From: Candidatus Daviesbacteria bacterium
Lineage (GTDB): Bacteria > Patescibacteriota > Microgenomatia > Daviesbacterales > UBA10151
Assembly: GCA_028712705.1 (NCBI GenBank)
Contig: JAQTPP010000009.1
Coordinates: 1-35,668 of the forward strand
Length of the DNA stretch: 35,668 nt
Direction of reading: 5' to 3'
Part shown: piece by piece, positions 1 through 8,564 of the stretch
How positions within the stretch are numbered: the stretch's first letter is position 1
Layout of the letters: each line of letters begins with the position of its first letter
Translations under genes and position numbers: made by a program
Notes under the pieces: model-generated
Databases searched by the model: none
Told to the model about the DNA's origin: nothing
Seen by the model: only the letters and a program-made list of their open reading frames with translations

Positions 1-87
1 TATCCTTGAGGCTATATGGGCTTTTGGAACTCTTGCTTCGTAAAGTTCCCAAGCCAATGTTATTTTAGTGATATTTAACACATCCAT
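1..87 (-). mobile_element. N-terminal fragment of an IS481-like transposase, runs off left edge
   Basis: Reverse-strand reading 87->1 is open: MDVLNITKITLAWELYEARVPKAHIASRI, helix-turn-helix N-terminus style; followed outward by an IS-like terminal repeat at ~99-121 that matches the IS end near 35549. Confidence 0.65.
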
Positions 88-98
88 ATTTTACCTGA

Positions 99-121
99 AG
101 TGTCGGATTTCTATGGAGAAT
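99..121 (-). repeat. Putative IS terminal inverted repeat (transposase 5' side)
   Basis: Outside-in ATTCTCCATAGAAATCCGACACT matches TGTTTCCGTAAATATCCGACACT (35549-35571) at 17/23 positions, including the last CCGACACT. Confidence 0.6.
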
Positions 122-132
122 ATTGCGAGTTC

Positions 133-162
133 TTGACAAACAGTGCTAGTTTTTGGTATATA
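133..162 (+). promoter_or_regulatory. Candidate sigma70-type promoter for groESL
   Basis: TTGACA (133-138), 18-nt spacer, TATATA (157-162); CAGTGCTAG at 141-149 resembles the right half of CIRCE (GAGTGCTAA). Confidence 0.5.
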
Positions 163-184
163 TCATGTCTAGTCTGCTCATGTA

Positions 185-253
185 GTCATGCTGGAGCGAA
201 GCGATAGCATCTAATAAGGATTCTATCGGTCGCTGCGCTCCCTCCAGAATGGC
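185..253. repeat. Intergenic palindromic repeat upstream of groES
   Basis: GTCATGCTGGAGCGAAGCGATAGCATC...GATTCTATCGGTCGCTGCGCTCCCTCCAGAATGGC, long imperfect inverted repeat. Confidence 0.75.
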
Positions 254-267
254 ACTTTCATTTTATT

Positions 268-588
268 ATGGCAAGAATTAAATCAGATAGTAGTACGAAA
301 ATTAGCATTAAGCCCTTGATGGGTTATGTGTTAGTGCAACCCAGTGAAGCAGAAAATAAAACCGCTTCCGGCATAATTCTTCCGGAGAGCGCCCAGGAAA
401 AACCGGCCCAAGGGGTAGTTTTGTCTTGCGGGGATGAAATGGTATTGGAAAATGGAAAAACCCTGAAGTGTCCGGTAAAAGTGGGAGATAAAGTGGTTTA
501 TAAAAAATGGGGCGGAGATGAAATAAAAGTTGACGGGAAAGAATTAAAATTAGTAAAATTCGATGATTTAATGGCAATTTTGGAGTAA
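268..588 (+). CDS. groS: Co-chaperonin GroES
   Basis: [28 protein letters not shown]...[34 protein letters not shown]; immediately upstream of groEL. Confidence 0.95.
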   Translation: MARIKSDSSTKISIKPLMGYVLVQPSEAENKTASGIILPESAQEKPAQGVVLSCGDEMVLENGKTLKCPVKVGDKVVYKKWGGDEIKVDGKELKLVKFDDLMAILE

Positions 589-592
589 AAAT

Positions 593-2233
593 ATGGCAAA
601 GATTTTAAAATTTGACAGTGAGGCAAGAGAGAAATTATTAAAGGGTATTAATACCCTGACTGAGGCTGTGGCTACTACTCTAGGGCCAAAAGGTAGAAAC
701 GTGGCTTTGGATAAAAAGTGGGGTGCTCCTAATGTGGTCCATGACGGAGTGACTGTGGCCAAAGAGATTGAGCTGGAAGATCCGTTTGAAAACATGGGAG
801 CCCAGCTTATCAAAGAAGCAGCCAGTAAAACTTCCGATGTGGCAGGAGACGGTACTACCACTGCTACGATTTTGGCAAAAGCTATAGTTTCCGAAGGTTT
901 GAAAAATATCCAAGCAGGTTCAAATCCCATGATTTTAAAGCGCGGGGTTGAAAAAGCAGTTGTCGTTTTAGTTGAGGAACTTAAGAAAATGAGCAAGAAA
1001 ATTGTTTCGCAAGAAGAAGTTGCCCAAGTGGCTACAATTTCCGCCTCAGATACTCAAATAGGCAATCTTATAGCAGAAGCTCTGCAAAAAGTCGGTAAAG
1101 ACGGGGTGGTGACGGTCGAAGAAGGCAAGACCATGGAGATGAGTGTGGATTATAAGGAAGGAATGGAATTCGATAAAGGTTTTGTTTCCCCCTATTTTGT
1201 GACTGATACGGATAAAATGGAGTCTTCTATTGAAGATGCCTATATTTTAATTACTGATAAAAAGATTTCTTCGGCGCAAGATTTGGTACCATTCCTGGAA
1301 AAATTTGTGGCTGTGAGTAAAAATCTGGTGATTGTGGCCGATGAGGTGGAAGGTGAAGCTTTGGCGCTTTTGGTAGTTAATAAGCTGCGCGGTACGTTTA
1401 ATGTTTTGGCTGTGAAAGCACCTGGTTTTGGTGATCGCCGCAAGGAAATGTTGGAAGATATAGCAATTTTGACCGGCGGAACAGTAATTTCAGAAGATAC
1501 AGGCAAAAAATTCGAGTCGGTTGAGATTGATGAGTTAGGCAGAGCAGGCAGAGTCACCTCAGATAAAGACAATACATTGATTGTTGACGGTAAAGGCGTG
1601 AAAGCCAAGATCGAAGCCAGAATCGCTGCTATCAGAAGAGAACTTGCCGCCTCTGATTCGGAATTTGATAAAGAAAAACTGCAAGAAAGACTGGCCAAGT
1701 TAACAGGCGGTGTGGCAGTAGTTAATGTGGGGGCTGCCACAGAAATTGAACTTAAGGAGAAAAAGGAAAGAGTGATTGATGCAGTGGCAGCTACAAAGGC
1801 GGCAATTGAGGAAGGAATTGTAGCTGGAGGAGAAGTGGCATTGCTTCGGGCTGGTAAAGCTTTGGACGAGATAAATGTTGGCGACCCTTCGACAAGCTCA
1901 GGGCAAGAGGAAAAAGTCGGAGTGGCAATTGTCCGCAAAGCCCTGGAACAGCCATTCAGAATGTTAGTTAAAAATGCCGGTATGGATGATGGAATAGCAT
2001 TATCTAAAGTAGTTAGTGAAACCGGTAATATGGGAGTTGATGTTTTAGACGGGGAAATTAAAGATCTAGTGAAGGCTGGAATTATAGATCCTGTGAAAGT
2101 AACCCGCTCTGCCTTGCAGAATGCCGCATCTGTGGCAGTGATGGTGATGACTACAAATTGTTTGATTACCGATAAGCCAGAACCAACTCCTCCGGCTCCT
2201 CCAATGCCCCCCGGCGGAATGGGTGAATATTAA
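593..2233 (+). CDS. groL: Chaperonin GroEL
   Basis: [69 protein letters not shown]; Gly/Met-rich C-terminus. Confidence 0.98.
   Translation: MAKILKFDSEAREKLLKGINTLTEAVATTLGPKGRNVALDKKWGAPNVVHDGVTVAKEIELEDPFENMGAQLIKEAASKTSDVAGDGTTTATILAKAIVSEGLKNIQAGSNPMILKRGVEKAVVVLVEELKKMSKKIVSQEEVAQVATISASDTQIGNLIAEALQKVGKDGVVTVEEGKTMEMSVDYKEGMEFDKGFVSPYFVTDTDKMESSIEDAYILITDKKISSAQDLVPFLEKFVAVSKNLVIVADEVEGEALALLVVNKLRGTFNVLAVKAPGFGDRRKEMLEDIAILTGGTVISEDTGKKFESVEIDELGRAGRVTSDKDNTLIVDGKGVKAKIEARIAAIRRELAASDSEFDKEKLQERLAKLTGGVAVVNVGAATEIELKEKKERVIDAVAATKAAIEEGIVAGGEVALLRAGKALDEINVGDPSTSSGQEEKVGVAIVRKALEQPFRMLVKNAGMDDGIALSKVVSETGNMGVDVLDGEIKDLVKAGIIDPVKVTRSALQNAASVAVMVMTTNCLITDKPEPTPPAPPMPPGGMGEY
1885..1905 (+). 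repeat. Short palindromic repeat inserted in-frame in groEL (encodes PSTSSGQ)
   Basis: CCCTTCGACAAGCTCAGGGCA; termini CCCTTCGA...CTCAGGG shared with the element in tatD (9158-9185). Confidence 0.65.
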
Positions 2234-2253
2234 AATCTGATACAATAAGGTTA

Positions 2254-2847
2254 ATGGCTAAGTTCCATTACCGAGAATCTCCTACCGAAAAGCAGAAAAA
2301 GGCTTTCAGAAAATATTTATCTGAAGACGAAGAGTTAGTTTTGGTAACCAGTTTATCTAAAGCTTATATAAGATCTAAATTTATACTTAACTTACTTTTT
2401 CCGGGGATGCTATTTTTAGGGCTTGGTTTAGGGGTAGGATGGTTTTTTAATATTGGCAGAATCTGGGCTCTTGTTTTGGGGTTAGGATTTATGTTTTTAT
2501 CAGCCATACTTAAAACAATGCATGTTTATCATGCCAATAGATATTTGTTAACTACCAGAAGAGTCATTATTAAAAAAGGGTTATTCTCCGTTAAATTGAC
2601 TGCCGCACTTTTTGATAAAATTACCAATTTAGTGGTAGACCAATCGATTGTTGACAGGTTGCTTTTACACCACGGTACCATTGTTGTAAATACAGCCGGA
2701 GTCAGCAAAGGAGAAATAATATTGAAATATGTGGATTCGCCTATGGAGTTGAAAAATTTACTCGAAAGGTTAATTAATCGCGAGAGGGAACAATTTGGAC
2801 TAAGGGGAGTTAACTTAACAGAGGTGGAAGGGGAGATTATTTCTTAG
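2254..2847 (+). CDS. PH-domain (bPH2/YdbS-like) membrane protein
   Basis: Two TM stretches followed by NRYLLTTRRVIIKKGLFSVKLTAALFDKITNLVVDQSIVDRLL pattern typical of bacterial PH domains. Confidence 0.75.
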   Translation: MAKFHYRESPTEKQKKAFRKYLSEDEELVLVTSLSKAYIRSKFILNLLFPGMLFLGLGLGVGWFFNIGRIWALVLGLGFMFLSAILKTMHVYHANRYLLTTRRVIIKKGLFSVKLTAALFDKITNLVVDQSIVDRLLLHHGTIVVNTAGVSKGEIILKYVDSPMELKNLLERLINREREQFGLRGVNLTEVEGEIIS

Positions 2848-3557
2848 TCTTGCGCTATCGGGCGGGGCATATCCGGGATTTCCGGAAGTAGAGCCTCTGG
2901 ATTAACGTAGCTATCATTACGGGTAATTTCCAGATGTGTATGAGGACCGGAAGTATGGCCTGTTAAGCCGACCTCTCCTAAAATATTTTCCGAAGCAACT
3001 TCGTCCTTAACTTTGACGTAGATTTTCCCCATGTGAGCATACTTTGATTTAAATCCGTTCTCGTGAGTCACTACCACATAATTTCCCAAACCCCAAAAAT
3101 CTCTTCCAGTCTCTGAAACACTACCATTGATGATCGGACGGACAGGCATACCCAATCCTGTGGCAATATCTATGCCTGGATGCCATGCTGAGAATCTGGT
3201 TGTTAGATAACCAGGGTGCGGTAAGACCAGAGGTTTAGAAAATGATTCGGCAACGACTTCCTCTTTTTGCTCCTGCCCGGTCGCCTTATATGAAGCTAAA
3301 ACCAGCGATTTTTTAACAGGAGGGATAGAAAGTGTTGGATAGTATCCTGTCAGGGAAAAGAAAATAAAAACAATTATGGCAAGCTTTGTAAACCTCTTAA
3401 GGAACCTTAGCTTGATTTTAGATAATTTCCGAGCGAGGGCAACCCTTCCGGGAATTATCATAGACAGAAGGTTTATGTTTTGATATTTCAAAACAAACCC
3501 CATACTGGATAGTACGGGATGAGTGCGAATAGTATCACTTTCGAGCTCAAATGTCAA
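2844..3557 (-). CDS. M23-family peptidase (LytM-like), membrane anchored
   Basis: WHPGIDIATGLGMPVRPIINGSVSETG...GNYVVVTHENGFKSKYAHMGKI...HTSGPHTHLEI. The true start is probably downstream of 3557, because a TTGACA-N17-TACTAT promoter (3557-3529) overlaps the ORF 5' end. Confidence 0.85.
   Translation of the reverse strand: MTFELESDTIRTHPVLSSMGFVLKYQNINLLSMIIPGRVALARKLSKIKLRFLKRFTKLAIIVFIFFSLTGYYPTLSIPPVKKSLVLASYKATGQEQKEEVVAESFSKPLVLPHPGYLTTRFSAWHPGIDIATGLGMPVRPIINGSVSETGRDFWGLGNYVVVTHENGFKSKYAHMGKIYVKVKDEVASENILGEVGLTGHTSGPHTHLEITRNDSYVNPEALLPEIPDMPRPIAQD
3529..3557 (-). promoter_or_regulatory. Candidate sigma70 promoter for the M23 peptidase gene
   Basis: Reverse strand TTGACA (3557-3552), 17-nt spacer, TACTAT (3534-3529). 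Confidence 0.55.
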
Positions 3558-3580
3558 TGAAAATGGAGTATAATGTATCG

Positions 3581-4384
3581 ATGAAAAAATTCTTGGTTTG
3601 GTTTTTAATTCTTTTGAGTTTGATAGCTTTGCTGCTTCGCTTCAGTAACCAATTGGCTGAAATTTTTTTTGGAGTCAAACAAACAAGCGGTATTTCTATT
3701 TTATCTGATCCGACAGAAGCAACTGTTTTCTTAGATGGTAAAGAAGTTGGAAAGACGCCTTTTGACAGCAAAGATTTAGACGTTAAAGAATATCTAATTA
3801 GACTGGAAAAAAATAGAGCCTTTTGGCAAGGTAAAGTTAAATTAAATGCCGGTACAGTGGTGGTTATTACAAGAGATATAGCTAGCGATTCCGCATCTTC
3901 TGCCGGGGAAATTTTAACATTAGATCGGGGGAAAGGGGTAACTATAATTTCCAATCCGAGTGATGCAGGAGTAGAAATTGATGGTCGCATCATTGGAAAG
4001 ACACCAATCACGGCTGATGTGAATACAGGGGAGCATACTATTTTAGTAAGTCACACAAACTATTTGAATAGAAGCATCAAGATTGATTTGCCTGTAAATT
4101 TTAATCTTACGGTTTCGGTAGATCTAGCGCTTTCTGAAGCTGATTTGGAAGCAATAGAGACCCCAGCCATAACTCAAACACCTGAAGTTATCGTTAAGCA
4201 AACCCCAACAGGATTTTTACGAGTTAGAGATAAGGCGTCGCTTAGCGGAAAAGAAATTGCACAAGTCAAACCAGGGGATTCATTAGTACTTTTAGAAGAA
4301 CTTGAAGGTTGGGATCGGGTACGGCTATCAAACGGAACAGAAGGTTTTGTTTCGTCCTCCTATGTTGAAAAGAAAAATCCTTAA
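3581..4384 (+). CDS. PEGA-domain protein with C-terminal SH3 domain
   Basis: Two PEGA-like repeats (GISILSDPTEATVFLDGKEVGKTPFDSKDL and GVTIISNPSDAGVEIDGRIIGKTPITADVNTGEHTILV), then GFLRVRDKASLSGKEIAQVKPGDSLVLLEELEGWDRVRLSNGTEGFVSSSYVE. Start taken as MKKFLVWF at 3581 instead of the ORF-track 3551. Confidence 0.85.
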   Translation: MKKFLVWFLILLSLIALLLRFSNQLAEIFFGVKQTSGISILSDPTEATVFLDGKEVGKTPFDSKDLDVKEYLIRLEKNRAFWQGKVKLNAGTVVVITRDIASDSASSAGEILTLDRGKGVTIISNPSDAGVEIDGRIIGKTPITADVNTGEHTILVSHTNYLNRSIKIDLPVNFNLTVSVDLALSEADLEAIETPAITQTPEVIVKQTPTGFLRVRDKASLSGKEIAQVKPGDSLVLLEELEGWDRVRLSNGTEGFVSSSYVEKKNP

Positions 4385-5313
4385 GTTCCCAAAAAGTAAA
4401 TAATTCCTACCACCATTACTATCCAGATGATGACTGTTGCGAGTAAAGGTTTATCGGTTAAGATTACACGTTCCGGAGACTCGCCTTCTTTTTTCTCATA
4501 AATTATGTAGAGATATCGCATGACGGCATATAACACAACCGGAACCGTTGCCATTAAATATTTTGCTTCTGTGATTGGTATTTCAAAACCGCCAAAGAAA
4601 GTTGTCAATATCCGGCCTGCTTGAATCGGTGGTTGTAAGAATGCAAAAAAAGCATATGTCAACCAGGTGGAGTTGGCAAACATGGAGGTTAGAATGTCCA
4701 ATAAATTTTCCGGATAATGAAGCAATGTTTCTCTGTGTCCGAATGCCTGAGATTCCATTAATGTCCGCTCCGATCTTCTTTTTCCAATAGCTAAAAAGAG
4801 AGCAGAGCTTGTAACACACAGTAAAAACCAGACATTTAAATGAGCATCAATTACCCAGACTCCACTATAAACTCGAAGGACAAAGCCGGCTGCAATCACT
4901 AAAACATCAATTAAAATTATTTGTTTTAAGTAAGCAGAATAAAATAGTTGCATTATTAGATAAGTTAGCGCAGCAAAGAAAAAACCGGGAGAAAGCGCAT
5001 ATGACAGCGGCAAAAAAATTACAATTGAGGTAAGAGCCAAAGTTGCGGCTAAAGGAACAGGGATAAGTCCGGATGCTATTGGACGCTTTTTTTTAAAAGG
5101 GTGGAGTTTATCTCTTTCAATATCAAATACATCATTTAGTAAGTAAGTGGTTGAAGAAAAGATGCAAAAGAGAAGAAACGCTTCGCCCGTTTTTATTTGA
5201 TCTACTCTGTCGAAAAGCATGCCGGAAAAGATTAAACCGGCGAAAACTGCGAAGTTTTTTATCCACTGCCTCGGTCGCGCTGCCCTGAATAATCCCCAAA
5301 AAAGTTTAACCAT
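4381..5313 (-). CDS. UbiA-family prenyltransferase, decaprenyl-phosphate phosphoribosyltransferase-like
   Basis: RAARPRQWIKNFAVFAGLIFSGMLFD...LLNDVFDIERDKLHPFKKKRPIASGLIP. Confidence 0.8.
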   Translation of the reverse strand: MVKLFWGLFRAARPRQWIKNFAVFAGLIFSGMLFDRVDQIKTGEAFLLFCIFSSTTYLLNDVFDIERDKLHPFKKKRPIASGLIPVPLAATLALTSIVIFLPLSYALSPGFFFAALTYLIMQLFYSAYLKQIILIDVLVIAAGFVLRVYSGVWVIDAHLNVWFLLCVTSSALFLAIGKRRSERTLMESQAFGHRETLLHYPENLLDILTSMFANSTWLTYAFFAFLQPPIQAGRILTTFFGGFEIPITEAKYLMATVPVVLYAVMRYLYIIYEKKEGESPERVILTDKPLLATVIIWIVMVVGIIYFLGT

Positions 5314-6317
5314 AAAATGGCTCCTAAAATAATTGTTCCAATAAGTGCTGCCGCAAATAGTTTGCCGCTGGAGGACAAACTTAGAGCTGCTGCACCAAGA
5401 ATAGCACTTCCTAATATGTAAAACAAGGCAATTTGTTCATGCGAAAATCCTTGTTCAAGGAGTTTATGATGCAAATGACCCCGGTCGCCCCAGACAGGCG
5501 ATTTACCTTCCAGAATTCGTCTGAAGAATGTGTATGCAAAATCGGTTGCCGGAATTAAAAGCACAAGCCCTGCGGTTGCCAATTTTCCTCCGGCTAAAAT
5601 AGCCAAAACCGCAATCATAAATCCTAAAACTCCTGATCCGGAAAACCCCGGAAAAATTTTTGCCGGATGCCAATTAAAAAGCAAAAGAGCGAAAGCAGCT
5701 CCCGCAGTGATAAATGAAAGTTTTGCCAAATTGACTTGTGTAGGATCATGAAACGCATTTAGCTTTAAAGATAGCAGCCCTAAAATTATCGCTGCAATCG
5801 TAATCACACCTGGCATTTGACCGTCCACACCTTTTGACCAGTTCATCATATTAATTACCCAAACGATCCAAATTACCGCCAAAAAATCGGCAAGCAACAC
5901 TAATTGGGGGCTTGTATCAAAGTGGATGATTCCACCCAATGGATTAGTGATAAAGGAAATGCCTATTCCCATACTAACTACGATACTTGCTGCAAGAAAC
6001 TGGGTTAAGAGCCGCAAATATGGCGAAAGATTCTGGTAACGGTCGTCTAAAAGTCCTATCACAAGCAAAATGATAAGCCCTGCCAAAATTCCGATTGTAT
6101 ATTTTTCAAATGGGATAAATAGTACCATTGTCAGCGCAATTCCGATAAAGACAGGTAATCCTCCTGCTCTCGGAACAATCCTTTGTTGGGTATGAGCAGG
6201 GTGCGGTCTTGTCTTAGGATTATCAAGCATTTTAAATTTTTTTGCAAAAGTAATAGTGAGAGGTACGGAAATTATAGTCAGCATAAAAGAAATTATTGGA
6301 GGTAACAAAAAATCCAT
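5259..6317 (-). CDS. MraY/WecA-like polyprenyl-phosphate glycosyl-1-phosphate transferase
   Basis: PHPAHTQQRIVPRAGGLPVFIGIAL...GLLDDRYQNLSPYLRLLTQF...NMMNWSKGVDGQMPG...WGDRGHLHHKLLEQGFSHEQIALFY. Confidence 0.88.
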   Translation of the reverse strand: MDFLLPPIISFMLTIISVPLTITFAKKFKMLDNPKTRPHPAHTQQRIVPRAGGLPVFIGIALTMVLFIPFEKYTIGILAGLIILLVIGLLDDRYQNLSPYLRLLTQFLAASIVVSMGIGISFITNPLGGIIHFDTSPQLVLLADFLAVIWIVWVINMMNWSKGVDGQMPGVITIAAIILGLLSLKLNAFHDPTQVNLAKLSFITAGAAFALLLFNWHPAKIFPGFSGSGVLGFMIAVLAILAGGKLATAGLVLLIPATDFAYTFFRRILEGKSPVWGDRGHLHHKLLEQGFSHEQIALFYILGSAILGAAALSLSSSGKLFAAALIGTIILGAILWLNFFGDYSGQRDRGSG

Positions 6318-6319
6318 AT

Positions 6320-6685
6320 TTAAATAAAGTTAAAGACTATTTTTATAAATGTGACTGTTAACAAGAGACTTATTACAAGCGGAGAAAAAAGCAGCATTTT
6401 TTTGAAAAAGGATTGGGATGGATGCAGCTGCCAGGAAATCACCGAATTCAGGAGAGTAATTAGAGTGATGATTGCCGGAATTAACAGAAACTCCTGGCGA
6501 GAGGCAAGTCGATCGTCGCCCCAAAGAAGTGAATAAAAAAGCGGTAATTTAGGCGGTAATGACCGCATACTTAAAAGTATAGTTACTGCGAGAATCAGAC
6601 TTATGGTAATAGGAGATAGGGTTATCCATAAAACCAATTTGTTTGAAATGACAAAATCTTCTGATCCTTTTTTTAATTTAAACAT
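6320..6685 (-). CDS. Small membrane protein (DUF1648-like)
   Basis: Three hydrophobic segments; LPPKLPLFYSLLWGDDRLASRQEFLLIPAIITL. Confidence 0.5.
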   Translation of the reverse strand: MFKLKKGSEDFVISNKLVLWITLSPITISLILAVTILLSMRSLPPKLPLFYSLLWGDDRLASRQEFLLIPAIITLITLLNSVISWQLHPSQSFFKKMLLFSPLVISLLLTVTFIKIVFNFI

Positions 6686-6692
6686 AAATTTT

Positions 6693-8564
6693 TTATACCT
6701 TTTCTAGTAACCTTGCCTTATTGGTTACCCTAAATTCCAATTTTTTGCCAAACATCAGAGAAGTTTGGGCATCAATTGCAGGCAAGGAAGAAATAGTTAT
6801 AAGGATTAAAGGTATCAAAAGCCATTGAGCATATGACCAGATTCTTTTAAATAGCGACCAGTCAGCCGGTCTTTTGGGCACTGTCTTTTCATGGACATAA
6901 ATGGTGGCAAATAGCCCAAAAAAAGTGATTGTTAAAATCCACGAAGAAACAATCGGTAAATTTACAGACAATACGGAGGTTCTAAAACTGGGATTTACAA
7001 AAGATATTATTAAGCTTCCAAAGGTGACGAAAATTGCCAGAAACCCCCATTTCAGATCCCCCCAAATTTTAAAAAGTACCCGATCGGTTTTATCCCAAAA
7101 ATCAATTTCTTTAGTAAAATATTGCTTAACAATGAAGGGAATATGTTCCACCCCATAAGCCCATCTCTTGATTTGTAAATACTGGTTTTGGAAAGTTTTG
7201 AAAAGAGTAACATCCTGAACGGCGTCTCCGGAAATAGGCAAAAAATGAGGGACAACCCTGTAATCGCCGTTAAAATGAAAATAAGCTTTCCAGTAAAAAC
7301 CATTGTCGTCGTTTACTTTATCGGGTATCCAGAGACCGATATCAAGTAGTGCTTTTAGAGAAATTGACATTGAAGAATAGTTCATATATTTGTCTGAGCC
7401 TACCATTTCCGCCAGCTGCCAAAAGCTGGTACCGGTTGCCATGAGTCTCATCGGGGTTGGAGTTTGCCAGTAATTATTGTGGTATAGGAAAACACCGGTA
7501 AAGGTTCGTTTATCTCTGATGGAACGGGGCAGTGACAAATACTTATACAGTGCTCCATCAAGGAAATGAGGATGAATGATAAAATCAGCATCCAGGGTTG
7601 TGACAAAAACATCCTCAATTTGAATCCCTTTTTTCCGCAAGCTTGGAAGGATATGTTTTATCATCCAATTTTTATTTGATCCTTGACCGGCGACTTCTCC
7701 CTCTAAGCCATAAGGGTGGACTGTTGTGAATACGCCCCCAATTTTTCTTTCGATCTTTTTTAGATACTCTTTAGTTTCACGAATTTTTTCCGGGTCATCT
7801 CTTTCCTCAAATCCCACAGCAATCAAGATTTTATTTTTTGGATAACTGCAGTTGACAACGGCATTAAAAGTAGGCTTGAGGATATATAATGCTTCTTTGT
7901 AAGTGGGAATCAAAATTAATTGATAATATTTCTCCCATTCTTTTGGAAAATCCTTTCGTAGTAATTTTTGCCAATCCTGATGTTTTGCCCATTCCATTTT
8001 GCGATAGCCAATGATTATTAGAACAGCAATTCTAAAAGCAGTCAGTAACCAATAAACATCGGCAATTAAAATAAGATACGCGACCGCATAGGGGAGAGTA
8101 AGCGATAACCAGATCGGGGAAGTCAGGGCCAGCCAGGTTAAGCTCCCCGGTAGAATTTCCAGAAATCTTTCAAATCCATTCGCATGCTTTAAAACAAATT
8201 CCTGCTCCGACCTTTCAAAAAGGATAAATCGTTGAGATAGCAGATGGTGTATTATAAGACCGAGGCCTGATCCAATCAGAAAAAGACCGGTTAAGATATT
8301 AACTCCACCGGCAAGCATAGATTGTCCGAAAAGACTAACCAAAAATCCCAACAGAATAAAGAAAAGTCCAAGGAAACTATAACGGATTCCTTTAACTACT
8401 CTATTTAAGATTTCTGAAAAATAGAAAAAGGATAAAAAACCAATAAAAAAGACCAGTAAGATGCGCATATATGTGACCCTAAGTTTACCTACTTGAGCCT
8501 CAGAAAGCAAATGATTTTCAGATATTAAAAATCTTTTTGGCGCTTGTTGTGGTTTGGCGGGCAA
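6693..8564 (-). CDS. Multi-TM family 2 glycosyltransferase
   Basis: LILIPTYKEALYILKPTFNAVVN...DVFVTTLDADFIIHPHFL...QNQYLQIKRWAYGVEHIPF (QxxRW-like) with flanking TM helices. Start uncertain: a TTG overlaps the tatD 3' end and an internal ATG is possible. Confidence 0.85.
   Translation of the reverse strand: MPAKPQQAPKRFLISENHLLSEAQVGKLRVTYMRILLVFFIGFLSFFYFSEILNRVVKGIRYSFLGLFFILLGFLVSLFGQSMLAGGVNILTGLFLIGSGLGLIIHHLLSQRFILFERSEQEFVLKHANGFERFLEILPGSLTWLALTSPIWLSLTLPYAVAYLILIADVYWLLTAFRIAVLIIIGYRKMEWAKHQDWQKLLRKDFPKEWEKYYQLILIPTYKEALYILKPTFNAVVNCSYPKNKILIAVGFEERDDPEKIRETKEYLKKIERKIGGVFTTVHPYGLEGEVAGQGSNKNWMIKHILPSLRKKGIQIEDVFVTTLDADFIIHPHFLDGALYKYLSLPRSIRDKRTFTGVFLYHNNYWQTPTPMRLMATGTSFWQLAEMVGSDKYMNYSSMSISLKALLDIGLWIPDKVNDDNGFYWKAYFHFNGDYRVVPHFLPISGDAVQDVTLFKTFQNQYLQIKRWAYGVEHIPFIVKQYFTKEIDFWDKTDRVLFKIWGDLKWGFLAIFVTFGSLIISFVNPSFRTSVLSVNLPIVSSWILTITFFGLFATIYVHEKTVPKRPADWSLFKRIWSYAQWLLIPLILITISSLPAIDAQTSLMFGKKLEFRVTNKARLLEKV

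Noticed and set aside
568-1938. Long minus-strand ORFs opposite groEL (568..996, 680..913, 1240..1938)
   Set aside because: Antisense shadows of a clear groEL gene; low-complexity Ser/Ala/Thr-rich translations with no domain-like pattern.
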